From Nocardia goodfellowii (lineage in GTDB: Bacteria; Actinomycetota; Actinomycetes; Mycobacteriales; Mycobacteriaceae), in contig NZ_JAGGMR010000001.1 in assembly GCF_017875645.1 (NCBI RefSeq), positions 2,914,001 to 2,978,000 of the forward strand: a stretch of DNA of 64,000 nt. Reading direction: 5' to 3'. A program made the position numbers and the translations under genes. Below the pieces are notes generated by a model. It saw nothing but the letters and a program-made list of their open reading frames with translations. It was not told the origin of the DNA and ran no database searches. Positions 31,971 to 40,685 of the stretch are shown piece after piece. Numbering within the stretch: the stretch's first letter is position 1; every line of letters begins with the position of its first letter.

Positions 31971-32579
31971 GTGACGAAGAGCGGTGTATCCACGGTGGCG
32001 GCAGCATGGCAAGCGGGCGACGGAACTCCGGTGCCATTGAAGGACGCGACCGTGGCTTGGGCGCTGGCCGCGCACACCGAACTCGCCGAGCTCGCCACCG
32101 GATACGGACACTTCATCACAGTGACGGAATTGGCGGAACGGGTGCAGGAGGTGTCCGGCGTGCACACCGCCGCGCCGACCCGCACCTGGATGGAGGCGAT
32201 CTTGCGCAAGGTCGCGCGCCGCTGTCACAAGGCGGGGGAGCCGCCGCTCACCGCGCTGTGTGTGCGGCAGAACCACACCGTCGGCGAGGCCTACAAGTAC
32301 GTCCTCGAGCTGGCCGCGCTGCCGATCCCGGACGACCTGGAGTTACACGCCGCCTACGCGCGCTGGCAGTGCTACCAGTTCCACGGCGCGGAAATGCCCG
32401 AGGACTTTTCCGTCCCGCCGCTCACGCCCAAGGTCGCGAGCCGTCGGCGCCCGGCCAGCAAGATGACCACGCAGGTGGCGCACGCCGGGGTGGAAATCAC
32501 GCAGCCGGTGCGCCCCGCCGTGTGCTCGCAGTGCTACATGCAGTTGCCCCGCGCGGGGACCTGCATCAACTGCATCTAG
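31971..32579 (+). CDS. hypothetical protein with C-terminal zinc ribbon
   Basis: 202 residues from GTG 31971. N-terminal 150 residues are mainly helical and include RTWMEAILRKVARRCHKAGEPPLTALCV. The C-terminus has Cys185, Cys188, Cys198 and Cys201 (CSQC, CINC), a CX2C-X9-CX2C zinc ribbon, right at the end. Recognition of a family fails; the ribbon suggests nucleic acid or protein binding. Next to a DUF397 gene that converges on it (14 bases between stops). Confidence 0.75.
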   Translation: MTKSGVSTVAAAWQAGDGTPVPLKDATVAWALAAHTELAELATGYGHFITVTELAERVQEVSGVHTAAPTRTWMEAILRKVARRCHKAGEPPLTALCVRQNHTVGEAYKYVLELAALPIPDDLELHAAYARWQCYQFHGAEMPEDFSVPPLTPKVASRRRPASKMTTQVAHAGVEITQPVRPAVCSQCYMQLPRAGTCINCI

Positions 32580-32593
32580 CTCTACGGATCGAG

Positions 32594-32797
32594 CTAACGA
32601 TCGAAGGTGCCGGACGTGATGGACGCGGTGAAGGCCGTCCACTCGCCGGGGCCGAATACCAGTGCCGGGCCGGACGGGTCCTTCGAGTCCCGGACGCCGA
32701 CTCGCCCGGTGTCGAGGAAGGCGACCTCGACGCAATCCCGGGACGCGCCACTGCGCCGGCTCTTGAACCACTTCGCGTCGGACAGTTCTGATTTCAC
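32594..32797 (-). CDS. DUF397 domain protein
   Basis: 67 residues, single DUF397 domain: AKWFKSRRSGASRDCVEVAFLD and VGVRDSKDPSGPALVFGPGEWTAFT. DUF397 proteins are small partners, usually encoded directly after an XRE regulator with a DUF5753 domain. No such regulator gene is next to this one, so it is an orphan in this window. Function unknown; probably a regulatory partner or antitoxin-like protein of an HTH protein encoded elsewhere. Confidence 0.9.
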   Translation of the reverse strand: MKSELSDAKWFKSRRSGASRDCVEVAFLDTGRVGVRDSKDPSGPALVFGPGEWTAFTASITSGTFDR

Positions 32798-33070
32798 GGG
32801 TTTCTCCTTTGCAATCCTGCGAATGAGAGTTGGCGCCTCCCCGCCACATCCAATACGACAGACCCCAGGGTCTGTGCAGAACTACGATACGACCGGATCG
32901 GTCCGAGCACTGTCGATTCCGGTGTAATTCCGATAGCGCCGTAACTTTTCGGGCTTTTCCGCCCGTTCGATCGCACAATTCGATCCGCCGCGATCATGTG
33001 ATTAACAGAGTTAACGAACGGACGATGTTTCTGCCGCACAACCTATTTCATCGGTCCCGCGGCGGTGAGA
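32798..33070. other. 273-base intergenic region, AT-richer than the neighbourhood
   Basis: No convincing gene. An inverted repeat TTAAC-AGA-GTTAA lies at 33002-33014. Several short open frames exist but lack ribosome sites. Probably the promoter region of the DUF397 gene. Confidence 0.4.
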
Positions 33071-33613
33071 CTATCCGATGCGGTGCTCCCGCACCGGTGT
33101 GCTCAGGCTCGCGCCGTTGAGCTCCAGGAACAGCTCCCGTTCGGTGATCGACACGGTGGCGGTGTTGCGCCGGTCGATGGCGGGCACGGCCGCGTCGATG
33201 AACGCCCGGTCGAAGCTGTAGACGGGGATCTCCGCGCTCTGGTGGATACGCTTGCCGGTCAGTTGCGCCAGCACCTTGACCGGATCGCGATGGGTGTATA
33301 CGGCCGCGCGCCCGGCCAGCTTGCTGCCGCGGTGCAGGCGCTCGGCGTCGGGCGCGCCGACCTCGATCCAGGCCGTCACCCGGCCGGTGAGGTCGCGCAC
33401 CAGCACGGCGGGCTGGTCGGTGGACGAGACACCGCCCTCGCTGAAGGTGATCCCGTCGGTGTATTCCAGGCAGTAGGCCAGCAGGCGGGTGAGCATGAAC
33501 TCGGCGGTCTCCGAGGGATGCCGCGCGACCCGCAAGTCCAGTTCCGTGTAGACGCCGCGATCGACATCGGCGAGGTTGACGGTGAAGGTGTGCAGGGTTG
33601 CGCTCAGGGCCAT
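33071..33613 (-). CDS. YaeQ family protein
   Basis: 180 residues, ATG 33613. The start MALSATLHTFTVNLADVDRGVY and ARHPSETAEFMLTRLLAYCLEY are the YaeQ signature; the fold is a degenerate PD-(D/E)XK nuclease, and WIEVGAPDAERLHRGSKLAGRA corresponds to the core strands. Cellular role unsettled. Single cytoplasmic protein; same strand as the PhoD gene behind it, 21 bases away, and possibly co-transcribed. Confidence 0.9.
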   Translation of the reverse strand: MALSATLHTFTVNLADVDRGVYTELDLRVARHPSETAEFMLTRLLAYCLEYTDGITFSEGGVSSTDQPAVLVRDLTGRVTAWIEVGAPDAERLHRGSKLAGRAAVYTHRDPVKVLAQLTGKRIHQSAEIPVYSFDRAFIDAAVPAIDRRNTATVSITERELFLELNGASLSTPVREHRIG

Positions 33614-33634
33614 AGCTGCGGAGCCTACTGGGTG

Positions 33635-35236
33635 CTACACGTTTGCCTGCAGGTCGAGCTCGGCGACCTTGATCAGGCCCTCATCCGGGATCGCGGTCTC
33701 CAGCGTGAACGTGGCCGCCCGGCCCGCGATATCCAGGGACGCGATGGAATTCCCGAAATGCGGTCCGCTCACCTTCTCCCAGCGCACCGGGTCCGGTGAG
33801 ATGCCGCGCTTGTCGGCGAGCCGGCGCAGCGCCGCGGCCAGCGGACGGGCCCAGGACAGGGCGAACAGCAGGTGGTACTGCTTCGGTGGATCGTTGTGCA
33901 CCGGTGAGCACACCAATTGCAGCACTTCGGATTTCGTGGGCTCGGGGTATTCGGCTCGAGCCGCATAGCTGTGGTGCACATCGCCGGACAGGACGCAGAT
34001 GGTGCTCGGCGCGTCCGGCGCGGTGCCCAGCCGCTGGATCAACCCGGATAGTCGTTCGAACGAGACCCGGAACGCCGGCCAATGCTCCAAATCCGCTACC
34101 TGCCTGACTTTCTCACCCAACCGGCCGCGCAGCCCCGGCAAACTCGCGGCGCGTTCGTTCAGTGATTGCAGGTGGCTTACCGCGTGCGGCATCAGCCACG
34201 GCAATGACGACCCGATCAGGAGGTGGTCGAAATCGCCTGCCGCATTGGCCTCGATCCAATCGAATTCCTCGTCACCGACCATAAGCCGTTGCCCGTCGAG
34301 AATGCGGCCGCTGCGAGTATCGATGACCAGCAACCGGATTCGCCCGAAATCGCGGCGATAGGACCAGCGGGTGGGTTTGCGGCCGTCGACTTCCTTGTCC
34401 GCCTGCTCGGCGAAATCCTCCAGCAGTTGCTGAACGTCGGTGCCCGCCTTGGTGATCTCACGGTAGAGATCGTTGCGTTCGAGCTCGTCGCGGCCGAGAT
34501 TGCCGAGATGCTGATACACCCAGTAGGAGGCCAGCCCGGCGCGGATACGACTACGCCACCAAGGCTTTTCGGCCATCTGCGCCCGCCAGGTGCGGGAGGT
34601 GTTCCAGTCGTCGCGGACATCGTGATCGTCGAAGATCATCGAGGTAGGCGTGGTCGACATCAACCAGCGGATCTCCGGGTCGGACCAGGATTCGTGGTAG
34701 AGCTCGGCGTATTCGCGGAACGAGACCACTTCCTTCTCCGGCTCCTCGCCACCGCGGCGCCGCGCGAGCCACTGCTCCACATACGGTGTCGGCTGATCGG
34801 CGTAGACCTGGTCGCCGAGCAGCATCAGCGCGCCCGGCCACTGCTCCTCGGGCAGGTCACGCATCCGCAGCGCGTAGGCGTCCAGCGCGTCGGGGCCGAC
34901 CTTGTCCGCCTCGAGGACGCCGGGCGTCGCCTTCGCGGCGCGGCAGGAACCGAACAGGATCCGCCGCACCGGATGGGTGCGGATGCGGCACGGCGGAAAC
35001 TCCGAACCCGCTTCGGGCCAGACGGTTTCACCATCGAGGGCGACCTGATAGGGGTTCGAGGTGTCGGGCTCGAGGCCGTCTACGCACACCAGCGCGAAAT
35101 GCAGCTCGCCCACCTGGAAGGTGCGCGCGCGGTGCCCCAGCACCTCTACCTCGCACGCCGAATCCGTTTCCACCCAGACCGTCGCCGAATTCGCGTCGAC
35201 GTGTCGCAACACCGGGCCCAAAACCAACTCAGCCAT
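33635..35236 (-). CDS. PhoD-like metallophosphatase (alkaline phosphatase D superfamily)
   Basis: 533 residues, no signal peptide or Tat motif, unlike secreted PhoD, so likely cytoplasmic or a separate subfamily. N-terminal fibronectin-like domain (VDANSATVWVETDS), then the metal-binding core: FGSCRA, LLGDQVYAD, FDDHDVRDDWN, and SGDVHHSY. These supply Fe/Ca ligands in phosphodiesterases of the PhoD family. Length is typical. Substrate unknown. Closely followed by the yaeQ-like gene on the same strand. Confidence 0.9.
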   Translation of the reverse strand: MAELVLGPVLRHVDANSATVWVETDSACEVEVLGHRARTFQVGELHFALVCVDGLEPDTSNPYQVALDGETVWPEAGSEFPPCRIRTHPVRRILFGSCRAAKATPGVLEADKVGPDALDAYALRMRDLPEEQWPGALMLLGDQVYADQPTPYVEQWLARRRGGEEPEKEVVSFREYAELYHESWSDPEIRWLMSTTPTSMIFDDHDVRDDWNTSRTWRAQMAEKPWWRSRIRAGLASYWVYQHLGNLGRDELERNDLYREITKAGTDVQQLLEDFAEQADKEVDGRKPTRWSYRRDFGRIRLLVIDTRSGRILDGQRLMVGDEEFDWIEANAAGDFDHLLIGSSLPWLMPHAVSHLQSLNERAASLPGLRGRLGEKVRQVADLEHWPAFRVSFERLSGLIQRLGTAPDAPSTICVLSGDVHHSYAARAEYPEPTKSEVLQLVCSPVHNDPPKQYHLLFALSWARPLAAALRRLADKRGISPDPVRWEKVSGPHFGNSIASLDIAGRAATFTLETAIPDEGLIKVAELDLQANV

Positions 35237-35299
35237 AGTCTCGACCGTACGTCGTCGCGCGCCGGCGGGCTCGGGAAAGCACGCGGTTCCGGGATCCCA

Positions 35300-36742
35300 C
35301 TACGCCGCCGATCCGGCGGCGCTGAGCGGTCGCGCCAGTTCCTCGAGCGACCGCTGCTCGGCCCGCACGCCGTAGACCACTTCCACCAGCCCGGCGAGCA
35401 GCATCGCCGTCGCGCCGATGGCGAACGCCAACGCGGTGCGGCCGGGGTCACCCTCCTCGGCGAGCTTCGCGAAGACGAGCGGACCGGCCACGCCGCCCGC
35501 CACGGTGCCGATTGCGTAGAAGAACGCGATGGCCATGGCCCTGGTCTCCATCGGGAAGATCTCGCTGACCGTGAGATACGCGGCGCTCGCACCGCAGGAG
35601 GCGACGAACAGCACCGCGGTCCAGCAGGCGGTGAGTGTGACGGCGCTCAGGTGACCGCCTTGGAAAAGCCATGCGGTGCCGAACAACAGGAGCGCCGAGC
35701 CGATATAGCAGCCCGCGATCATGGGTTTGCGCCCGATCGTGTCGAACAGCTTGCCCAGCAGCAGCGGGCCCAGGAAATTGCCGAAGCAGATCACCGCGAA
35801 GTAGTAACCGACCCGACCATTGTCGATGTCGAACGATTTCGTCAGAATCAGCGCGTAATTGAAGGTGATCGCGTTGTACAGAAATGCCTGACCGATGAAC
35901 AACGAGAACCCGAGAGCCGCGCGTTTCGGATACAACCGCACCAGCACCGAAGCGATCTCCCCGAACCCGGTGGCACGGCGCTGGGTGATCTCCAGCCGTT
36001 GATCGGAGACATCCTCGAGCTCGCCACCGGTGTCCGCGCGCACCTGGCGTTCGATCTCGGTGACCGTGCGCTCCGCGTCGTCCTCCCGGCCGTGGATGAA
36101 CTGCCAGCGCGGACTCTCCGGCACCGTCCGGCGCACGATCAGGATGACCACGCCGAAAACCGCGCCGAGCGCGAACGACAACCGCCAGCCGATATCGGTC
36201 GGGAACAGATTCGTGTTCAGCGCCACGATGGACAGCAGCGCGCCCGCCGTCGCGCCCAGCCAGAACGTCCCGTTGATGACGATATCGATGCGCCCGCGGT
36301 ATTTGCGCGGGATCAGTTCGTCGATGGCCGAATTGATCGCCGCGTACTCGCCGCCGATACCGAATCCGGTGAGGAAGCGAAAGAACACGAACCACCACAT
36401 GTTGAACGACAGCGCCGTCATCGCGGTCGCGAACAGATACACCGCGAGGGTGATGAGAAACAGTTTCTTGCGCCCGAACCGGTCGGTCAGCCAACCGAAG
36501 AACAGCGCGCCCGCGCCCGCACCCGCCACATACAGCGCCGCCGCCAGGCCGGAGACCTGTGCGGCGGTGATGGCCAGGCCGCTGCCCGGTTCCGACAGCC
36601 GGCCCGCCACGCTACCGACGACGGTGACCTCGAGCCCGTCCAGAATCCAGACCGAGCCCAGACCGATCACAATCGTCCAGTGCCAGCGGGACCACGGCAG
36701 CCGATCCAAACGCGCCGGAATATCGGTGGATATGGTTCGCAC
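35300..36742 (-). CDS. MFS transporter, metabolite:H+ symporter type
   Basis: 480 residues from GTG 36742. Twelve hydrophobic segments with the MFS loop signature DRFGRKKLF after helix 2 and again as DTIGRKPM after helix 8, and a central cytoplasmic loop with PESPRWQFIHGRE typical of the sugar/aromatic acid symporter subgroups. Early segment WILDGLEVTVVGSV matches the D-embedded motif of benzoate- and sugar-type members. Substrate not deducible. No obvious operon partners. Confidence 0.88.
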   Translation of the reverse strand: MRTISTDIPARLDRLPWSRWHWTIVIGLGSVWILDGLEVTVVGSVAGRLSEPGSGLAITAAQVSGLAAALYVAGAGAGALFFGWLTDRFGRKKLFLITLAVYLFATAMTALSFNMWWFVFFRFLTGFGIGGEYAAINSAIDELIPRKYRGRIDIVINGTFWLGATAGALLSIVALNTNLFPTDIGWRLSFALGAVFGVVILIVRRTVPESPRWQFIHGREDDAERTVTEIERQVRADTGGELEDVSDQRLEITQRRATGFGEIASVLVRLYPKRAALGFSLFIGQAFLYNAITFNYALILTKSFDIDNGRVGYYFAVICFGNFLGPLLLGKLFDTIGRKPMIAGCYIGSALLLFGTAWLFQGGHLSAVTLTACWTAVLFVASCGASAAYLTVSEIFPMETRAMAIAFFYAIGTVAGGVAGPLVFAKLAEEGDPGRTALAFAIGATAMLLAGLVEVVYGVRAEQRSLEELARPLSAAGSAA

Positions 36743-36815
36743 GGGGCACCGCCTTCGATCGCCATCGGTCTGCTCGGGGCGAATACCCGCCGACGGCGCG
36801 CGCAACCGGTGCGGC

Positions 36816-37778
36816 TCAGGACTTTTCGGCGAGCTCCGCGAGGCGGTCCACCGAGGCCTGCAACTTGTCGGGAGTGGTGGAGCGGGCGCGCGGCATCCGC
36901 TGCTCATCCGTCAGCCCGGTCCAGTCGTAGGTGTGCGTGACCAGAGTCCGGTTGGCGTCCAACGGTTCCAGCTCCCAGCGCCACAGATGCCCCGGCGGCT
37001 CCTTGCCGGATTCGGCGGGCAGCCAGGCGATCCGGCGGCCCTCCTCGAACTCCACCACCCGGTTCTCGCGCACCTGCCCCTTGGTGAGGGTCATGGCGAA
37101 AACCGCGCCCTCCGCGCGAACCCGTTGGCCCGCAGGCGCTTCCGAGAGGTTGTCGTTGCCGTCCCAGCGCGGTTGCTGCGCCGGGTCCGCGATCAGCTCG
37201 AAGATCGCCGCGGCGGGCGCGGAGATCTCCCGGCTGGCGAGGACTACCCGGGGCACGTCGATGTCGTCCGTCATGGATCCCATCGAACCACGCGGCGGCG
37301 CGGCCTGCGGGGCGGGTTCGAACCAGGTCGGGCCGTCGGCCAGGGCGTGTTCGAGGCGCAGGTGTTCGTGCGGTGACAGGTCCGGTAGCTCGTCGAGGGC
37401 GAACCAGGCGACCTCGAGCGACTCGTCGTCGTTCACGCGCGCGGTGCCGCCGACGGCCCGGCAGACCAGAGTGATATCCATGAATTGGCAGATGTCACCG
37501 TTGGGATAGGTGTGCGGCGGCAGGGCGCGGACGTGCGCGATGCGAACCGGGACGCAGTGTACGGCGGTCTCCTCGAACACTTCTCGTACGGCGCAGGCGG
37601 CGGGCTGCTCGCCGGGTTCCGGGATGCCCGCGATCACTGTCCAGCGCCCGGAGTCGGCGCGACGGCCCAGCAGCACCCGGCCATCGTCATTGAAAACAAC
37701 CGCCGCTACCCCGGGCATCCAGAGCAACTGCTGTCCCGCCGTCGCGCGCAGCTTTCGGATGAACTCAGGAGTCGCCAT
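36816..37778 (-). CDS. Nudix hydrolase fused in frame to an SRPBCC domain
   Basis: 320 residues from ATG 37778. Residues 20-150 form a Nudix hydrolase with box G51...E57...REVFEET (51-73). Residues 169-320 form a START/SRPBCC-type ligand-binding domain (PAAAIFELIADPAQQPRWDGN, and C-terminal helix QASVDRLAELAEKS). No stop separates them. Residue 169 is itself a Met (codon at 37274) followed by a natural-looking N-terminus, and no ribosome site is evident before it, so the gene may be one fusion or two in-frame genes of which the upstream stop was lost. Divergent from the YjbR gene. Confidence 0.75.
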   Translation of the reverse strand: MATPEFIRKLRATAGQQLLWMPGVAAVVFNDDGRVLLGRRADSGRWTVIAGIPEPGEQPAACAVREVFEETAVHCVPVRIAHVRALPPHTYPNGDICQFMDITLVCRAVGGTARVNDDESLEVAWFALDELPDLSPHEHLRLEHALADGPTWFEPAPQAAPPRGSMGSMTDDIDVPRVVLASREISAPAAAIFELIADPAQQPRWDGNDNLSEAPAGQRVRAEGAVFAMTLTKGQVRENRVVEFEEGRRIAWLPAESGKEPPGHLWRWELEPLDANRTLVTHTYDWTGLTDEQRMPRARSTTPDKLQASVDRLAELAEKS

Positions 37779-37812
37779 GCGACGACAGTAGAGCGGTTGG
37801 CAAGATGCGGTT

Positions 37813-38163
37813 GTGAGTGCCACTGGGGATGATGTTCGTGCTGTCGCGCTGTCGCTGCCGGAAACGGCCGAGGACTTCGCCTGGGGCATGCCGATTTTCA
37901 AAGTCGCCCGGAAACTGTTCCTGACCCTGCCGGAGTCGGAAACCTCGATGGCGGTCCGCTGCCCGATCCTGGAACGCGACGAACTGGTCCGCGCCGAACC
38001 CACCAAATTCTGGATCGCGACCCACGAAGCGAACAACGCCTGGGTCCGCGTCCGCCTGTCCGCCCTGGACGACCGAGCCGAACTGGAGGCCATCGTGCTC
38101 GACTCCTGGAAACAGGCCGCCCCACCCCGCTTGCTGAGCGAGAGCGGTTCAGGGCCGCAATAG
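37813..38163 (+). CDS. MmcQ/YjbR-family DNA-binding-fold protein
   Basis: 116 residues from GTG 37813. The start VRAVALSLPETAEDFAWGMPIFKV and FWIATHEANNAWVRVRLSALDD are typical of the YjbR (CyaY-like fold) family, described as DNA-binding but of uncertain role. Divergent from the Nudix-SRPBCC gene with 34 bases between starts. Its end overlaps a small ORF on the other strand by 15 bases. Confidence 0.88.
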   Translation: MSATGDDVRAVALSLPETAEDFAWGMPIFKVARKLFLTLPESETSMAVRCPILERDELVRAEPTKFWIATHEANNAWVRVRLSALDDRAELEAIVLDSWKQAAPPRLLSESGSGPQ

Positions 38164-38256
38164 GCGGGACCGTAGCCGGTCGATGACGTGCTCGCTGAGC
38201 CCGGCCGCCCCCGTCAGGTGGTCCCGGTACGAGCCGAATTCTATGTGGCGCTTCAT
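38149..38256 (-). CDS. possible 35-residue small ORF or gene remnant
   Basis: Open frame from ATG 38256 to TGA 38149. The peptide begins MKRHIEFGSYRDHLTG and is hydrophilic and helical. It has no ribosome binding site, and its end overlaps the YjbR gene by 15 bases. It could be a relic of a larger gene. Coding nature is doubtful. Confidence 0.2.
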   Translation of the reverse strand: MKRHIEFGSYRDHLTGAAGLSEHVIDRLRSRLLRP

Positions 38257-38295
38257 GTTTCGCAGGGTGTCATAGTCGGCTCGTAGTCTCGGTGG

Positions 38296-38556
38296 ATGAC
38301 TCTGCTGGAGGTGTTGGCCGCGACGCGGCGGTACATGGTGCTGCCGGACAATGATTTCTCCTGGTCCACTTGGGAGGATGCCGAGGGGGCGCTCGCGGAG
38401 TTCGATGGGTTGGTCGCGGAGGTGGAGCGGGGGGCGAGGCCGCGCACGTTGGTCGTGTTGTTCGCGCCGACCGGGCCGCTGCAGGAGCTCGCCATCTCGA
38501 GTGGGTGGGCCGATTCGTATCCGGAGCTGGCGGCCCGTTTCGACGCGCTGTTCTGA
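38296..38556 (+). CDS. 86-residue hypothetical protein
   Basis: 86 residues from ATG 38296. Acidic, helical, cytoplasmic: TLLEVLAATRRYMVLPDNDFSW and WADSYPELAARFDALF. Codon positions follow the local GC3 pattern and the frame is closed by stops. No family recognised. About 97 bases upstream of the membrane-protein operon; could be its first gene but is not overlapping. Confidence 0.6.
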   Translation: MTLLEVLAATRRYMVLPDNDFSWSTWEDAEGALAEFDGLVAEVERGARPRTLVVLFAPTGPLQELAISSGWADSYPELAARFDALF

Positions 38557-38652
38557 CCGTTTCCGCCAGGTCTGGAGTCCGGTGCATATCGACTCGGATA
38601 GAGGGCATACAGTTTTATAAGAGACTCGGGGTTACAGAAAGAGCGGTTCAAG

Positions 38653-40515
38653 ATGGGGCCTGTACTCGCGCGCGGACCGGAGGGTGGCGGCGCCGCGCTG
38701 GATCAAGTGCTGATACTGACCGGGGCGGCGACCCTGATCGCGGCGGGGTTGATGTGGGTGGCCTACCTGCACCGGACCCGGCGGATCACCTGGCTGAAGA
38801 ACGCCGCGGACCGCCTCGGGCGGCTGGGCAACCGGCCGGGCTGGGTGGCCTTGCCGCTCGCGGTGTTCATCACCACGATCTTGACGGCGATGCTCGGCTT
38901 CATCTGGGACGTGAGCCTGCACATCGGGCAGGGCCGCGATGAGGGGCCGCTGGCGAACCCGGCGCACTACTTCATCATGGTGGGGCTGTTCTTCCTGTTC
39001 ATCGCGGGCATGCTGGCGATCATCCTGCCGCTGGACGAGAAACCGGGCCCGGCCGCGATCCGGATCACCCGGAACTGGCACGCGCCGGTCGGCGGAGTGC
39101 TGATGGCGGGCGCGGGTTTGTACGCGCTGATCGGGTTCCCGCTCGACGATATCTGGCACCGGTTGTTCGGTCAGGACGTAACGCTCTGGGGCCCTACGCA
39201 TTTGATGTTGATCGGCGGCGCGGGCCTGTCGCTGATCGGTGTGCTGCTGCTGGAATTCGAAGGGCGACTGGACAAGCCGGACCCGGACCGCGCCGACGGC
39301 ACATTCATGTGGACCTTGCGCAGTTTCGCCTTCGGCGGCCTGGTGATCGGTCTGTCGGTGTTCCAGGTCGAATTCGATTTCGGCGTCCCGCAATTCCGGT
39401 TGGTCCTACAGCCGATGCTGATCGTGGCGGCCGCCACCGTCGCCCTGGTGTCGGCGCGGTACACGCTGGGCCGCGGTTCCACCTTGGTCCTGGTGGTGTT
39501 CGCGTTCCTGGTGCGCGGGATCATCGCGGTGATCGTCGGCCCGGGACTCGGCGCGCCGTACAACGTCTTCCCGCTCTACCTCGGCATCGCGGTGGTGGTG
39601 GAGTTGCTGGCCTTGCTGCCGCTGATCCGCAAACCGGTGTGGTGGGGCGCGGTCACCGGCTTGGTGGCTGCCACCGTGGGGCTCTGGCTCGAATCCTGGT
39701 GGGTCGATTGGATGTTCGTCGATCCGTGGCCGACATCGATGTGGCCCGAACTGCTGGCCATGGCGGTGCCGGTGGGTATCGCCGGTGGTGCGGTGGGCGC
39801 GCTGCTCGGCATGGTCCTGCGCGGCGAACAGCTACCGCGGCCACCGATCCGGCGGGCGCTGGTGATCGGCGCCGTGCTGGTCGCGGCCATCGCGACCGCC
39901 AACGGCCTGCGCCACGAGGTGCCCAGCGACGCCACCGCGACCGTCCGGTTGCAGGACGCCGAACCGGTCAACGGCGGCCGGATGGTGACCGCCGAAATCC
40001 GGCTCTCGCCGAGCGATCTGGTGAGCGATGATCCCGAGTGGCTGCAGTTGCTGGCCTGGCAGGGCGGGACCGGCCGGGTGCTCGGCCGCTGGCTCGAGGA
40101 CGGGACCGAAAGTCCCGGGCGGGGTTTGGTGGTCGATCATCTGCGTCGGGTCGGACCCGGACACTATGTGAGCACGAAACCTGTTCCGGTCTCCGGCACC
40201 TGGAAGACGGTGCTGCGCCTGCAGGACGGCCGCACGCTGACCGCGCTGCCGGTGTTCATGCCGAACGACCCCGGTATCGGCGCCACGGAGGTCGCGGCGG
40301 ACAACGAGTTCACCCGGCCGTTCGTGAGTGAAGTGACCGTGCTGCAGCGGGAACGGACTTTCGACAGTCCGTCCTGGCTGATGCCGACCGCGTCGTTGCT
40401 GGTGCTGGCCTGTTCGCTGATCCTGATCTGGGCGCTGTCCTGGGGCGCGGCCCGGGTCAACCTCGCCTATCGGCGCACCGCGCAGCCGGAGTCGGCGGAT
40501 CTGGTTCGTCGATGA
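38653..40515 (+). CDS. large multi-pass membrane protein heading the cupredoxin operon
   Basis: 620 residues from ATG 38653. About eleven hydrophobic segments in residues 15-430, several with conserved-looking acidic/aromatic residues in TM2-TM4 (FIWDVSLHIGQGRDEG, DDIWHRLFGQDVTLWGPTHLMLIG), then an extracytoplasmic beta-type domain of about 150 residues and a last helix near 590. His residues in TM segments (SLHIGQG, WHRLFG, PTHLML) could be metal ligands, as in copper or heme proteins. Family not recognised. Its stop overlaps the next gene start (ATGA), so the block 38653-42396 is one operon. Confidence 0.8.
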   Translation: MGPVLARGPEGGGAALDQVLILTGAATLIAAGLMWVAYLHRTRRITWLKNAADRLGRLGNRPGWVALPLAVFITTILTAMLGFIWDVSLHIGQGRDEGPLANPAHYFIMVGLFFLFIAGMLAIILPLDEKPGPAAIRITRNWHAPVGGVLMAGAGLYALIGFPLDDIWHRLFGQDVTLWGPTHLMLIGGAGLSLIGVLLLEFEGRLDKPDPDRADGTFMWTLRSFAFGGLVIGLSVFQVEFDFGVPQFRLVLQPMLIVAAATVALVSARYTLGRGSTLVLVVFAFLVRGIIAVIVGPGLGAPYNVFPLYLGIAVVVELLALLPLIRKPVWWGAVTGLVAATVGLWLESWWVDWMFVDPWPTSMWPELLAMAVPVGIAGGAVGALLGMVLRGEQLPRPPIRRALVIGAVLVAAIATANGLRHEVPSDATATVRLQDAEPVNGGRMVTAEIRLSPSDLVSDDPEWLQLLAWQGGTGRVLGRWLEDGTESPGRGLVVDHLRRVGPGHYVSTKPVPVSGTWKTVLRLQDGRTLTALPVFMPNDPGIGATEVAADNEFTRPFVSEVTVLQRERTFDSPSWLMPTASLLVLACSLILIWALSWGAARVNLAYRRTAQPESADLVRR

Positions 40516-40685
40516 GGTACGAGCCTGGAGTTGATGTCCTGGCCGATCATTCGGCGCTGCTGGCCATTCCGGCGTTCGCGCCCGCGTTCGCGATCGTCGG
40601 GGTGGTCGTCTATATCGCCATGCGTGACCGGCGGGCGGAGCGCAGTGAGTCGCCGGAAGCGCGGGCCGAGGAGGAGGAACGATGA
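40512..40685 (+). CDS. 57-residue single-span membrane protein in the cupredoxin operon
   Basis: ATG 40512 overlaps the upstream TGA, and its TGA (40683-40685) overlaps the next ATG (40682). The peptide has a short polar start MRYEPGVD, a hydrophobic span from about 17 to 37 (ALLAIPAFAPAFAIVGVVVYIAM) and a charged, Glu-rich tail (EARAEEEER). It looks like the small helper subunits found in respiratory or transport complexes. The 4-base overlaps on both sides make a real gene very likely, although its length hides it from many gene finders. Confidence 0.7.
   Translation: MRYEPGVDVLADHSALLAIPAFAPAFAIVGVVVYIAMRDRRAERSESPEARAEEEER

Noticed and set aside
32794..33039. 81-codon open frame upstream of the DUF397 gene, overlapping it by 4 bases
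   Set aside because: The overlap looks attractive, but the stretch has no ribosome site, an AT-richer composition and no domain; more likely a promoter region.
34223..36940. 905-codon open frame on the plus strand
   Set aside because: It lies antisense to the PhoD and MFS genes, has low-complexity Arg/Ala-rich product and no ribosome site; GC-rich third positions of the real genes keep the frame open.
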